Source: Macrophomina tecta
Lineage: Eukaryota; Ascomycota; Dothideomycetes; Botryosphaeriales; Botryosphaeriaceae
Reading direction: 5' to 3'
Length of the DNA stretch: 64,000 nucleotides
Assembly: GCA_024180945.1 (NCBI GenBank)
Contig: JAKSGN010000036.1
Span: 372,001 to 436,000 of the forward strand
The notes under the pieces: generated by a model
Seen by the model: only the letters and a program-made list of their open reading frames with translations
What the model was told of the DNA's origin: nothing
Databases searched by the model: none
Made by a program: the position numbers and the translations under genes
In this document: one piece after another, positions 9,689-23,969 of the stretch
Numbering within the stretch: the stretch's first letter is position 1
Layout: every line of letters starts with the position of its first letter

Positions 9689-11946
9689 TTATGCATGCTG
9701 CACAGCGCCTCCGTTCATAATCGAATGATCCTCGCCGTATGAGCTGTTCGCCTTCTCCTTTTCCCTCGCCTTTAGAGCCGCAATGCTGTCTTCCTTTTTC
9801 TGCTTCTTCCCTCCTTTCTCCTCCTCCCGGGCCCTCTCCTCCCGAGCCTTCTCCTCACGCGCCTCCCTCTTGTGGGCTTTCCTACCGTGAACATCCTTCT
9901 GCGTGTAGTTTTCGACATCCCATGTTGTCCTAGTCCAAAACTGCTGTTTCTCCGCCAAATGATCCCTCCACTCGTGCGCCTTGTCGCCGCCTTTCTTCGC
10001 GTCGGCTTCCTCAGCACTCACTCTGGCTTCATGGACGGCCTCTGCTTCATTGATCATCTGCTCATTCCTCTTTTCCAACCGTTTCTTGAATTCTGGGGGC
10101 AAAAGGCGAGCCTCGAAGTTGATTCTGTGGGCCTCTTTCTCATGCTTGTGCTGGTCCGGAGCGCTCTCGTTCTTTCTGTGGTCATGTAGGCCAACCTCAC
10201 GGATAACCCACTCGGGGATCTCCAGCTGCTCGGACGACTTGTAGAGCCAAAAGTGCGGGACCGCCGGCCGGACCCATTTGGCACCCTTGCCGTCCTTGTT
10301 CTCTCTGAACTCCCAGCGCGGCGCACGAGGCTCCATATTCCAACTCGGCCACCAGCTCGCGATGTGCTGCTTCAGCGCTGAAGGGAAGTAGTGGTTCAAC
10401 CTGCCCTTGGTGGCTTCGATGCGATATTGCACAGAGGGATGCATGGTTTCGTTGGTGCGCACCTTCCACTCCGCATTGTGCAGGTTGTAGCGGCCAGGGG
10501 TGCGGCGGCGAACGCCTCCGGCAACCCCCCAGGTGAAGAGGAGCCCCAGCACAATGCCCATGTCGGTCTCGAAAGCGCTGGCCCATTTGACGCGGTCGGG
10601 GTCCTGCTTGAACAAGATCTTTTCGCAGGCCTCGGGGTCAAAGCGAAGTAGCCCGTCAACCTGGTCGCACATCCAGGCGAGTGTGACATCGTGCATCTCG
10701 GAGGTCTCGGGGAGGAACTTCTTCGTCCAGTGCTCCATCGCTGTGTCGCCGCCGCCGATGGATTCGTGGAAGCCAGGAAACCAGCATTGCTTGAGATTCG
10801 GGCACTTTTCTCCGTCGAGAAACTTCTCATCCAGGTACCACAGGGTTGGCTTGAAGGCGCCGCGATGTTCGTCAAGGGCCAAAGCTTGGAAGGCATTTTC
10901 GATTTCTGTATGTGGCGCTTAGCTTATGCATAGTTGAGGGTGGAGGAATGTCAATGCTGGGCTTACTCGAGTTGAGGGCTGCATCATGGAACTTGAACTG
11001 GTTATTGAACCACGGGAAAGCCCAGCTCAGAAGGCTATCTGGGATTCCAAGTGCACCGACCTATCATCACCGTTAGGTACCGTCCAAAGCACACCCTCGC
11101 CCTCTGGAAAACTGTCGTGCTTACCGTGTCCCACACGCCGACAACTTTGATGGTCACGCCTTCATACATCTTCTTACTCGCATAGACATTCTCGGTCTCC
11201 TCTCTCTCTTCTCTCTGCGCCTCCTCCTCAATCCTCTGCATCTCGCTCTCCGTCGGCTTCTCGAGCCTCTGCCTCCTCTCCTGCTTCTTCCGCTCCATCT
11301 TCCTCTCGACGAGGTCTTTCACCGAATACCTTGCATGCTCGTGGATTTCGAATAGGAAGTCGTAGTCCTCCTGCGACAGGTCATGCGCCACAGCCTTGAC
11401 CTTCTCGATAAACTTGATGCTGCCGAGATTGCGCTCCGCGGCCTTGACGCCCACCTTGCGGTAGAGTTCATACGCGCGGCGGAACTCGTCCAGGTACTCG
11501 GGCCGGAAGAGGCCCAGCTCGGTGACCAGGCCGGCCAGCGCGCGCGCGGTGAAGGCGCCGCGCGAGAAGCCGAACAAGAAGAGCTCGTCGGAGGCGTGGG
11601 CGGCGTGCTTGTCGCTGTCGTCGTCGTAGGACGGGTGGTAGTAGTTGGTGGAGAGGAAGTGGTATGCCGTCAGCACGTTGTCCTCCAGCCCAACGCCGAT
11701 GCCGGCGGAGAGGGCAGCCAGCGCGGACGGCAGCTGCTCGAGCGGGCCCCAGCTGCTCGTGCCCACGCCCGACTGGTAGTAGACGACTTGCGGGAAGGGA
11801 TTGTCGCCCTCAGACTCGCGGTGGATCATGCGGCTCAGCTTGGCGACGTTGGAGAGGGCGGTGGTGGGCTTGCGGTCGGCGACCTGCCAGGTGCCATCGC
11901 AGCACACGATCAGGCGCTTCTTGGGGTATGCTCCTGAATGGGTCAT
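9689..11946 (-). CDS. DUF2235 alpha/beta-hydrolase (Tle1-phospholipase-like)
   Basis: Exons on the minus strand: 11946-11125, 11060-10967, 10905-9689, giving 710 residues. The N-terminus has LIVCCDGTW, the hallmark of DUF2235. It is followed by the nucleophile elbow LFGFSRGAFTARAL (GxSxG) and, near the end of exon 1, the GVWDTVGALG block, which is completed only after splicing. The family is a divergent alpha/beta-hydrolase group that includes bacterial T6SS phospholipase effectors. Fungal members are common and mostly uncharacterised. A highly charged Glu/Lys/Arg segment inside exon 1 (about residues 215-255) and a lysine/glutamate-rich tail are likely coiled or disordered. The ATG at 11946 was chosen because the conserved domain starts nine residues later. 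An in-frame upstream start exists, but it would add a long unrelated leader. Confidence 0.85.
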
Positions 11947-13948
11947 GTTGGGGGCAATGTAGCAATGAGGAAAGCTCTCGCTGTGCTTTCTGGTATCGAG
12001 AAAATTGGGGGGCGTTTGTGGGTACGGATGGATGGAGGGCCAAATGTACTTTGATTTATAGCTTGGAGCTGAGTCAGATGGTGCGGCTGAGGATAGGACC
12101 ATGCCAGCTGAAGGACATGTGAAGTTCAGACGTGCATCAGAGCTGAACAGATACGGTGAGCATGTGAAAACGAACAGCCGGTCAGCGGTAAGCACAAGAA
12201 TCTGGCGCGAACAGGTCAGGCTTATGTTTGGCATGTGAAGTGAGGCTGGCGTTGTGAGCTGATGGATGGAGGGAGTGGCATGTTTCCGGAAGTGGTTACG
12301 GCGAACCGTGCTGGCAAATACCTCATTTGGTAAGCGCTAGGCCCGACAAATTGCATGCGGAATATTCACATTTTCGCACATTCCATCGTTGGCGCTGCGG
12401 ATTCCGAAAAGAAATAGAGGCGAGCGTCAGTGCCCTTGGTGAGAAGAGGTCCAACGTGATTGCCGAGCAATCGCCGGCGAGAAAGAAGGCCGTGGAAACG
12501 GAATCGAGAGCGGGGGACTGACGCAAGCGGTCGCAATCATCTAGTTTTCATCGCAAGTAGACAATCAGTGCCTATTGCCACGAAAGAGGCCATCGTCTGT
12601 TCATACTTTGGATAGCTTTTCGGCCCGTCGGCCGTGTCCCTACCGCCCTGTTTCCACCTGCCCTTCGTTCCCCTTTCTTAGACCCCTTCCAGACCCTCAG
12701 TTAATAACGGAGTCGCAGGAGCTCACCCCACCGTACGTTACCCTTGACCCTTTTGCGTAGCTGTATTAGTACGGACTCTTCGCTGTAGGCCGCAAAGAGA
12801 GTCATTGTGACTACCATAGCGCCTTTATCAATCTCATTCTTCCAAACTGCGTCTGGTGCATGGATGGTTATATGCTAGTGACAAGAGACACGGAGGCTGG
12901 GCATTTCCTTCCTGAACAACAATGACGGGGTAAACATGGCCGTCAATTAGCCGAGCAATACAGAAGCCAAAGGAGGCCTGACGCAGCGCTCGCGGCAATT
13001 CACGCACGAACAATGACGTAGTCGACGTCGATCTCCTCCGCAACAGCAGGCGCTAGTGTGCACACCTTTTAGGCGTGACCTTGGCATGGCCGAAATATAT
13101 GCCCGCTCCGTGTCATTTGTCCGTGGCAAATCATCGGCTAGCCGTCTAGCTTAGTTACGCCGTGCTTGCATTGAGATGCTCGAAGACGTCTTCTCTGCAA
13201 GCAGAGAGCTGGCGAAACCATGCAAGAGCAGGTGCTGAATGTGGCCGCAGCCGTACCTTAAAATGTGGGTCTTTTACCCTGGAGAATGCTGATCACCAAG
13301 AATGCAACACCGGACTACGTGCAATCGCCCATATCTGAGCGCCGGAATGCAGGCCTTTGACGTTAAGTGTTCAGTCGGCCTTACAAGACACCTGTCATTT
13401 TCTCTTACGTAGCGTTGAGGCCCCCTGTTACCAACGCCTTGACCCCTGGACTTCCACTTCGGACGTTACGTGCACTCTTGGACATGCGCCCGACGGCATG
13501 TGCACGATACGAAGTAGATCGGCATTTATCGTGGGTGCGCGAGCAGCTCGGACGCGGTGGTAGGATTCGGGCGGCGTGGCTCCGCGAAGTTTCCAGTCTG
13601 AGGCGAGGCCCGGAGGGGGACTCCAGGGCACAAGAGCGAAGAGATAGGTATCAAAATAATATAGAGATTCGGACTGCCGGCCGTGCGGACGTCGGAAAGC
13701 AAGCCGGCGCTCGGATGCGCTAACGGTGAAACTTGAAGCCTTGGCGGGGTATTGGTATGACATACGGTATGCGCCTCGCGGAATACTTGATTTCCCCGGC
13801 GTGGCTCATATCTGGGGCCCCCGGGAGGCCTGATGCCTACTTGCCGGTCCGCCTTGGAATTCGAGGTGTTTAATATCCAACGTATCCGCACCCCACCCTG
13901 CGCGCTCCGTCAAACGCGTGCTTTCCATTTCACGCCCGCACGTCCAGG
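11947..13948. other. 2 kb gene-free interval
   Basis: Only short unsupported open frames on both strands. No RNA gene or clear repeat was recognised. It contains the promoters of the DUF2235 gene (leftward) and the permease gene (rightward). Confidence 0.45.
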
Positions 13949-15496
13949 ATGTCCAACGAGAAGAAGTATGACGTGGAAGACCTTCCCAGGGCTCCTTCTT
14001 TCAAAGTAGAGAACGACGACAATCCCGTTCAAGAAGATGCCGTCTTTGGCGAGATCACTGAGGGCGGGCCCAACTACCGTGATGTGCGCATTTCCAATTG
14101 GCCAGATAGCTCAATGACTGACGCTCCCTAGGTCGGCCTATTTGGCACAGTTGTCCTCATGATGAAGACACAGGTCGGACTGGGTGTTCTTTCGATTCCG
14201 GCGGCCTTCGACGCCCTCGGATTGATCCCCGGCATCATCTGCTTCTGTATCATCGCTGTCAGTACGACGTGGTCGGGCTACATCGTCGGTGTATTCAAAG
14301 TGAATCATCCTCAAGTATACGGCATCGACGACGTTGGTGGGCTGATCTTCGGCCGTGTTGGCCGTGAGATACTTGCCATTGGAGTTGTGCTTTGTAAGTC
14401 GCGTGCCATATCGCAAGACCGCATCTAATCCCACCCAGACTGGATCTTCATCACCGGCTCTGGAATGCTCAGTCTGTCCATCAGTCTGAACGCCGTCTCC
14501 GTACACGGTGCCTGCACTGCCATCTTTGTCGCGGTTGCCGCAGCCTTGGGATTCGGCTTCGGCAGTATCCAAACACTCGGCCGCGTCACCTGGCTTGCAT
14601 GGATCGGCTTAGCTGGTATCCTCTTCGCAAGTAAGGCTCTGACCTCCTTTGCCTGTCCCCATCTCGGCTAACGTTCTGCAGTCTTCTCCCTGACCGTCGC
14701 CGTCGGCGTCCAGGACCGGCCAGCCGCCGCCCCGCAAACCGGCCCGTGGGAGTCGGACTGGAAGCTGTTCACCACCCCAACCTTCGCCGAGGCGTCGGCC
14801 GCGCTGGCATCGCTCGTCTTCGCTTTCGCCGGCGTGCCCAGCTACTTCCCGATCGTGTCCGAAATGCGCGACCCGCGCCGCTTCACCCGCGCGCTGTTGA
14901 TATGCCAGTCCGGCGTGACCGCGACCTACCTCATCATCGGCATCGTCGTCTACTACTTCTGCGGCTCGTACGTCGCCTCGCCTGCGCTCGGCTCGGCCGG
15001 CGTGACCATGAAGAAGGTCTGCTACGGCCTGGCCATGCCGGGCCTGCTCGTCACCACCGCTCTCTACACGCACTTCGCCGCCAAGTATATCTTCGTGCGG
15101 GTGCTGCGCGGCTCCAGGCACCTCACCCAGAATACTATCATCCACTGGGCCTCCTGGCTCGGCCTCACCGGCGGCGTCGCGCTGATCGCGTACATCATTG
15201 CCAGTGCTGTCCCCGTCTTCGACGGCCTCATTTCGCTCATCGGCGCGCTGTTCGGCACGCTCATGAGCTTCCAGCCGATGGGATGCATGTGGCTGTACGA
15301 CAACTGGCACAAGGGCAAGGTGAACCGCACCTCCAAGTGGATGTTCATGGTCGGCTGGAGCATCTTCGTCATCGTAGCTGGCACCTTCTTCATGGTTGCA
15401 GGCACATACGGTGCCATTGATGGAATTATCGCAGACTACAACGCAAGCGGCGGTTCAGCCGCTTGGTCGTGTGCGGACAACTCCAACTCGACATAG
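13949..15496 (+). CDS. Amino-acid permease of the AAAP (Aa_trans) family
   Basis: Exons 13949-14083, 14132-14393, 14439-14630, 14682-15496 give 467 residues with consistent phase. After an acidic 50-residue cytosolic N-terminus (GGPNYRD) comes the family opening VGLFGTVVLMMKTQVGLGVL. About eleven hydrophobic helices follow, including FAFAGVPSYFPIVSEM and the PMGCMWLYDNW block near the end. This layout matches fungal neutral-amino-acid permeases of the Neurospora Mtr type. It is expected at the plasma or vacuolar membrane, moving neutral amino acids with protons. Its position at the head of the proline-metabolism block suggests a proline or related imino acid as substrate. However, the known Aspergillus PrnB permease belongs to a different family, so this is inference only. 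Confidence 0.88.
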
Positions 15497-16459
15497 ATGT
15501 CGCTGGAGGTTGGACGAGTGCCTATTTTCATGGGCCTGTAGATGCATTAATCATGCGCTGTGACGCTTGTGTGGTACTGCGAAGTTAGATGGATGAAAGT
15601 TTTTTGATGGAAAACTCGCAGAGAAACAAATGATAAGTGAATGAGCAAGAGAAATTCCGAAACGTGATACTTTCCCATCTACGTTCCGTTCTGTTCCATT
15701 GTGATACTGGCCAACGGCGGATCTACGGTACCATTGTCGTTCGATACCTTGACTCGATGTACCCTGCCACTACAGCCCGAACTGCCCTATCTCCTGCTTC
15801 CATCCCCATACGCCGTTAGGATCTCGTTCTCTTCTTCACCTTAGCAACAGACAAAGATAAGACGTGTCACACCCCTTATCACTTCCTCCTAGACATCGTA
15901 TGATGAGGCGCTGCATGCCCGTGCTCTCAATAACTGCGATACCGTCAAGTGTATCAGGCCCACGCACGTGCAGCCCCACCCTCATGGCTGGACTCCAACG
16001 GCGAGAGGCTGGTGACACAGAGATGTGCGCCACAGATTCAATTAGAGCTCGCAGAAGCCGTTGCGGGGCTGTTATATCCAGTGGGGCTGTGTTAGTGGAC
16101 CAGCGGACGGCGGGACTGAACTACTGCGTTTGCACAACACGTCCAGTTCGGAATACAACTGCTCCTTTGGGGAGGCACTCGAGGCACGGAACCCATCCCT
16201 ATTGGCTGCCACGAGTGATAGCATGCTCCTCTAGCACAACGATAGCGTCGTCGGCACAGGTCCGAGGGGCTATACACTGACCTCCAAGGGGCATCGGGAA
16301 GACGGCCGATGTGGATGCAGATGGTAGGAAGTGCGGGGAAGAGCCACCATATGACTTCATGGTGCTCTTGGAGATGGTGCATATTTTGGATTTAGATAGC
16401 AGCAGAGCGGAAGCAGTTCAGCGAGGACCGGCAATCTCACCGTCGCCCAGGCAAACACA
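15497..16459. other. Intergenic region upstream of proline dehydrogenase
   Basis: Nothing recognisable in either strand. Presumed permease 3' UTR and proline dehydrogenase promoter. Confidence 0.45.
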
Positions 16460-18071
16460 ATGGCAATCTCACTCTGCAGAACGATACGGCCAGCAAACAC
16501 GCTGAGGATGCGAAGCGCACCAGCAAGGCCACTACGCACCTCGCGGAACATCACGACTGTCAGCCTCAAGGCCGACACCATCCCGGCGAAAGCGTCAGGG
16601 CGAATCACGGCAGCTGATACTCCTCTCCGCCCTCTCTCCGCCCTGCCAACGAGCACGCTCCTCCGCTCCGCCTGCATCAACGCCATATCCTCCAAGCCAT
16701 TCCTCCTCAGCCCCGCGATAGCCATCCTCTCCGCCCTCTGCAAGCCCAACAGAGGGCTCCTCTTCAACGTCGACCGCAACCCGCTCCTCCACGCCATCCT
16801 CAAGGGCACCTTCTACAAGCAATTCTGCGCGGGCGAGAACGCGGCCGAAGTCACGCGCACGATCCGGCAACTGCGGCGGCTCGGCTTCCGCGGCACGATC
16901 CTGACCTACGCCAAAGAAACCGTCTTCGACCACCGGACCAACACGCAGCATGGGCTGGGCGTGGCGTCTGGCGATGGCGACGAGGGCGCCGCCGAGCAGC
17001 ACTGCGACGCCATCGCGGCGTGGGCGGACGGCACGCTGCGGACGGTCGACCTACTGGAAGAAGGGGACCAGCTGGCTTTGAAGTGAGTTCTTTTTTCTTT
17101 GTTCTGAGCCCGTCCCATGTCTACCCAAGAGGGAAGTATCACTCCGGAAAAATATATATATATATATAAAAAGAAAGAATCTCGGGAGGGAAACAGAAGT
17201 CACTGACGGCACATTGCACGACCAAAACAGACTCACCGGGGCCGGCCCGCTCGCCACGGCGGCCTTCACCGCGGGCCGCCTGCCGCCCGCGCAGATGCTG
17301 CGCGCGCTCGACGACATCTGCACGCGGGTGCGGGCGCGCGGGGCGCGCGTCATCATCGACGCCGAGTCGCAGCGCTTCCAGCGGGGGATCGCGCGGGTGG
17401 GGCTGGAGCTGATGCGGCAGTACAACAAGGGCTCGGGCGGCGCGCTCGTCTACAACACGTACCAGGCGTACCTGAAGGCGACGCCGGGCGTGCTGGCGGC
17501 GCACCTGGCGGCGGCGGGCGCGGGCGGGTTCGCGCTGGGGCTGAAGCTGGTGCGCGGGGCGTACCTGGGCAGCGATGCGCGGGCGCTGATGCACGCCACG
17601 AAGGCGGCGACGGACGCGGCGTACGACGGGATTGCGGAGGGGGCGCTGCGCAGGGAGCTGTGCGGGTTTGGCGGCGAGCAGGGCAGGGCGTGGCCGCATG
17701 TCGACTTGCTGCTGGCGACGCACAACAAGCAGAGCGCGCTGAGGGCGCATGCGCTGCACCAGCAGCGGGTGGCCGCGGGCCTGCCGACGGTGCCGGTGGC
17801 GTTCGCGCAGCTGCATGGCATGTCGGACGAGGTGAGCTTCGCGCTGCTGGCGCTGAAGAAGAAGAAGGGCCACGCGGCGGCCGGGCCGGAGGTGTACAAG
17901 TGCTCGACGTGGGGCAGCATGGGCGAGTGTCTGGCGTATCTCATGCGGCGGGCGGCGGAGAACCGGGACGCGGCGTCGCGGACGGCGGACGAGTACGCGG
18001 CGTTGAAGGCGGAAGTGGGGAGGCGGATCAAGGCGGTCGTGTTGCCGGCGAGGTGGTTTGGCGCAAGATAG
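16460..18071 (+). CDS. PUT1: Proline dehydrogenase (proline oxidase), mitochondrial
   Basis: Exons 16460-17082 and 17231-18071 give 487 residues. The enzyme oxidises L-proline to pyrroline-5-carboxylate with FAD, feeding electrons to ubiquinone at the inner mitochondrial membrane. The Arg/Ser/Thr-rich N-terminus without acids is a good mitochondrial presequence. Barrel motifs are present: VIIDAESQRFQRGI, NTYQAYLK, KLVRGAYLGSDARAL, LLATHNKQS, FAQLHGMSDEVSFAL. The diagnostic C-terminal block YLMRRAAENRD supplies the Arg pair that holds the substrate carboxylate. The intron (148 nt) is unusually long for this window and contains an (AT)n run near 17152-17167. It lies 178 bp upstream of the P5C reductase gene on the same strand. 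Confidence 0.92.
17152..17168 (+). repeat. (AT)n microsatellite inside the proline dehydrogenase intron
   Basis: About eight AT units within the only intron of the gene. Length variation here would not alter the protein. Confidence 0.6.
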
Positions 18072-18248
18072 CGGATGCGTTGTTGGAGTGGTGGGGATGA
18101 GGGTTGCCATCGGGCGGGAATCCGATCCGCTCTCGGAGCGGGCGTGGACGCATGTGCTCATGATTAGCTTGTCGAGTATCTGTCAATTTCACATTCACGA
18201 GCACCTTCGTCCCTCTACTCCACAGGCAGTTCTGTGTGTGGGCTCACC

Positions 18249-19227
18249 ATGGCAGGCTTGGAGAGGGCGACGACTCTTTGCGTGCTGGGTTGCGGTAAGC
18301 AGGCCGGAGCTCGAGTCTCTGAGAACACCACCACTCACGAAGCGCGCAGGAAACCTGGGCACCGCCATTCTCACCAACCTGCTGGAGGCCGGACCCGGCG
18401 AGGCGGCGCCTCTGCCCTTCACCCGCTTCATCGCCTGTGTCCGCAGCGAGAAATCGGAGCAGGCGCTGCAGCAGCGCTTCTCGCAGCACTCGACCAAGCT
18501 CAGCGTCTGCAGAGGCGACAACACCGCCGCCGTCGACGGCTCCGACGTCGTCATCTTCGGCGCCGACCCCGCCGACGTCGACGCCGTCCTCACCCAGCCG
18601 GGCATGCGCGCCGCGCCGGGCAGCAAACTCCTCCTCAGCGTCGTCGCCGGCTGGCCGCGCACCCAGCTCGAGACGACGCTCTACGGCAGCGCCACCACGC
18701 CCTCGACCGCCCCCACGCGCGCCCGCATCGTGCGCACGCTGCCCAACATCGCAGCCGCAGTCGGCCAGTCGCTGACGGCCATCGAAATGCCCGCCGACGC
18801 CGCCCTGCTCCCGGACGCGCCCCTCGCGCTCACGGAGCGCATCTTCCAGCGCATCGGGCGCACGCAGCGCATCGCGCCGAAGCTCATGGACGCGACGACC
18901 GCGCTGGCCGGGTCGACGCCCGCCTTCTTCGCCGTCATCTGCGACGCGCTGGTGGACGCGGGCGTGGCGGTGGGCGTGCCGCGCGACCAGGCCAGCGCCA
19001 TGATCGTCCAGGCGATGCGCGGCACGGCGGCGCTGCTGCAGGAGGGCGGCGTGCATCCGGGCGTGTTGAAGGACCAGGGCACGTCGCCTGAGGGCTGCAC
19101 GATTGGCGGGCTGATGGTGCTGGAGGAGGCGGGCGTGAGGGGCCATTTGGGGAGGGCATTGAGGGAGGCCGTGACGGTGGCGAGGCTGATGGGGAAGACT
19201 GAGCATGTCAATGATACCAGGCAGTAG
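18249..19227 (+). CDS. PRO3: Pyrroline-5-carboxylate reductase family protein
   Basis: Exons 18249-18294 and 18350-19227 give 307 residues. The spliced N-terminus VLGCGNLGTAIL is the GxGxxG dinucleotide-binding loop. LLSVVAGWP and RTLPNIAAAVGQS follow the ProC pattern, and the C-terminal signature GTSPEGCTIGGLMVLEEAGV is the P5C reductase family mark. The reaction is NAD(P)H-dependent reduction of P5C to proline, i.e. biosynthesis, which is odd beside the catabolic enzymes. It may be a paralogue acting on a related cyclic imine. The loop GTSPEG replaces the usual PGGTT-type segment, which may affect substrate choice. It is downstream of and co-oriented with proline dehydrogenase. Confidence 0.88.
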
Positions 19228-19457
19228 GCTGGTCACTGGTGTTTTTTTTTTTTTTTCCTCTCCTCGCAAGGCGAGGAAACGAACGCAGATCCGCTTGGTG
19301 GCTGCGCCGTGCGAGGGTCTCGCAAGCTCATAGAAAAGGCAGCCACACGACGTAATGGACGGAAGTGGCATTGGATTACTGCGCTCCAATTCATCTCCAG
19401 ACCTAATCACATTCTCTGAGAAGGTGCTTGGGGCGGAATCATCAATCTCATATTTAC

Positions 19458-20372
19458 TCAGGAAGCGGCACGCGTACCGTGGAAGAACGACCGCACCTCC
19501 ATGTTCGCAACCGCCCCAATCCCAAAAGCGGGAACAATTCGAAAACACCTAATTGCCGTCGCGCCCGGAACGCTTCTCCAGATCCAGGCTAGCCGATCTC
19601 TGAGCGGTACCCTGCCTTGCCGGTCGTACAGATCCAGGCCGAGGAGATGCAAGGGCGTGGCCACCAGCTGCGATAGCACTGGAACCGTCATCTGCGTGAC
19701 CGTCGCCTTGGCGGGCGGGCCTGCCAGGTCGTCAGGGATAGCCGCAGCCACCCGAGACGGCAGCAGGAAAGAGCCGAAGATAGTGGTCGCGTCGCGCAGC
19801 ACGAAGATGGCGGCGGCGGCCTTCGGGACGCGCACCCGGGGTTTGCTGACGGCGGGCAGCGCACCGGCAGCGCTGCCGGCGGTGCCGTAGTGGCGCGCGA
19901 GCACGAGGTCCTTGCGCACGCCCAGCGGGACGTTAACCGCCAATGTGGAGAGGAGCGTGATGGTGCCGGCAGCCGGGAGCTGGAACTCGTCCGGGAGGGT
20001 TTTGGTGGTGTTGGCGACGGCGTAGGTCGATGCGTACAGCGTCCACACGGCAGCAAAGGGCGGCGTGAGGAGCAGGCGTCGGGGGTGCGCGAGCGCTGTG
20101 AGGGCGTGGTTGCGCAGGCCCGAGAGCAGTGGCTTGTGGCTTGTGGTCTTCTCGACGACGACTCTGCAGCCCAGGAGCGTCAGCTAGTTTTCGTGGCTTT
20201 GTAGCAGTTGGTGGCTCTAGTCTTGCCTGTCAATCAGAGTCAGCGCCGGGGCAATCAGCGTTGCTGTCAGCGCCGCCGAGAAAGTATCCCCAAACAGCTT
20301 GCGCCCCAGGCCCGTCCCATGCTCAGTGCCATATTGCGCACTCGGAAAGCTCGCAATGTCTTGTTGTGCCAT
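19458..20372 (-). CDS. Conserved fungal membrane protein of unknown function, with a GC-AG intron
   Basis: Exons on the minus strand: 20372-20227 and 20163-19458, giving 283 residues. The product starts MAQQDIASFPSAQYG. It contains FSAALTATLIAPALTLIDR, a hydrophobic segment, and later FAAVWTLYASTYAVANTTKT, then short hydrophobic helices around FVLRDATTIFGSFLLP. I recognise the general pattern of a fungal family with several short membrane segments, but not a function. The only splice that joins the two conserved frames uses a GC donor (AG/GCAAGA) and a normal CTGCAG acceptor. No GT donor is available nearby. It is divergent from P5C dehydrogenase (349 bp between starts), so it may share that promoter. 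Confidence 0.65.
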
Positions 20373-20721
20373 GATGCCGGTCGAACAGACTGTCTCCCGC
20401 CAGGCCCAGCATCTCGACATACCAATATGGTGGCACTCAGCCGGATGCCCTCCCGAGCCCGCTGCGATAGCATCATCAACTAACTCTCCTATTTAGGAAG
20501 TGCAGTCCCATGCTGGAATGCGGGGAGAGCAGCTGCACCCTGTGCCGGCAGCGCTGCCGGGGCCGGGCTCACCAGCGCCTTGCCGATGATCTCATCCATG
20601 CAAAGAGCTGCCATGCGGGGCAGGTACAGCTCTGATAAAACATGTGCTCGTGGATTTTCAGCCTTCCGCCAACTTGCCCTCCATCTTTCCCCTAGTCCTC
20701 AATTGTCCAAGAGCAACCAGC
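20373..20721. promoter_or_regulatory. Divergent promoter region, membrane protein and P5C dehydrogenase
   Basis: 349 bp between two divergent starts with no coding. It is a candidate binding region for a cluster regulator; no specific box was assigned. Confidence 0.4.
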
Positions 20722-22638
<1,917 letters not shown>

Positions 22639-23711
22639 ATACACACGGTAGAAGAGAAAGAAGTATGAAAATGAGGAGGTCATGAGACTGAATCAGTACT
22701 GGTTGTTATATCAATGGAAGAGAAATCTAAAGGATAATTCGCAGCAAATCGTGAGCTCATTTTCTAGCAGTGGTTGGGCAGTTGGTAATGTCTTGTCTGC
22801 ACATAATAGTGGTGTTTGAAGAAGATCCCATAGACAATCCTTCAACACTGCTAATGAGAACAAGCGTGGGCCTGTTGATGTAAGATCCCAAGCGGAACGA
22901 TGTCGACTTCACGAGAACAATAGCAAGAAACGCTTCGACTGAGAGCTGTATCCTACTTAAGAACTACAGAAATGCAATTGAGAAAGCTCTAAGCACCCCG
23001 AGTAACCTTCCTTGCGGATTTGCTATCATAGGAGCCCAAGGGAAATTAGTAGAAACACGGCTGCGTAGATATATATTTACGTAGGGAGTGAAAGCACTCA
23101 CCTCGGCGTAAACGTTACTACTTTTGACATTTATATCCTGACAAATGCGTGTATTTCGTACAGAAATTGGCAGGCCATGGTGCTCATTACTTGCTGAACA
23201 GGTACTACAGCGCACGAGCTTTGTAATCTGGGTAACAGCATACACAAGAGCACGTGTGAGAACATGCTTTCAAACCTCGCCGGGTGGTTGCGGCGTGCGG
23301 AAGTTCTGATTGGCTCAGGCGTTATGTACAGCCAGCCCGGCAGCTACCAAGACACTTCCACGGCGATTTCCTCAGCAACGCAAGCTACCCCTCTTTGATA
23401 TGTTTCCGGAATGATGGCCGACAATCATCTCGAACGTGGCGTGGCAGCTATGGCCAGCTAACCCCGCAGCCCGCAGAAAGTGGGGGCTTGGCTTCACCGG
23501 GAGGCTTCCCGAGCGATCACTGCACGCTCGCTGCTCCCTCCGGAAGCCAATCTCTGATCCCGACTCGCGGAATGAAGCCTCTCGGCGATAGAGCTTCCAG
23601 ATGACAGCACGAGGAAATGTTAGCCCGATGCTCTCGAAGGGCATGTATATGTAAATGTGCGTCCAGCTGCGGTAAGGACCGTATCCCATCCCTCAACACG
23701 TAATCTGAAGC
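22639..23711. other. Intergenic region between P5C dehydrogenase and the FAD oxidase
   Basis: About 1.07 kb without recognisable coding. The stretch 22680-23100 is more AT-rich than its surroundings. Confidence 0.45.
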
Positions 23712-23938
23712 ATGGGCAACCTCAATCGCAACGACCCCATCATCATCGTCGGCGCGGGCGCGTTCGGCCTGTCGACGGCGCTGCACCTGTCGCAGGCTGG
23801 CTACACCAACATCACCGTCTTCGAGCAAGACAGCCAGATCCCCCCTCGCCAATCAGCCGCCAACGACCTCAACAAGATCGTGCGCGCCGAATATGAAGAC
23901 CCCTTCTACACCGACCTGACCATCGTAAGTAGCCTCAA

Positions 23939-23969
<31 letters not shown>

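Noticed and set aside
17139..18161. 340-codon minus-strand frame opposite proline dehydrogenase
   Set aside because: Arg/Pro/Gln-rich shadow frame without domain.
18244..19548. 434-codon minus-strand frame opposite P5C reductase
   Set aside because: Composition is that of a GC-rich shadow. The plus strand carries all family motifs.
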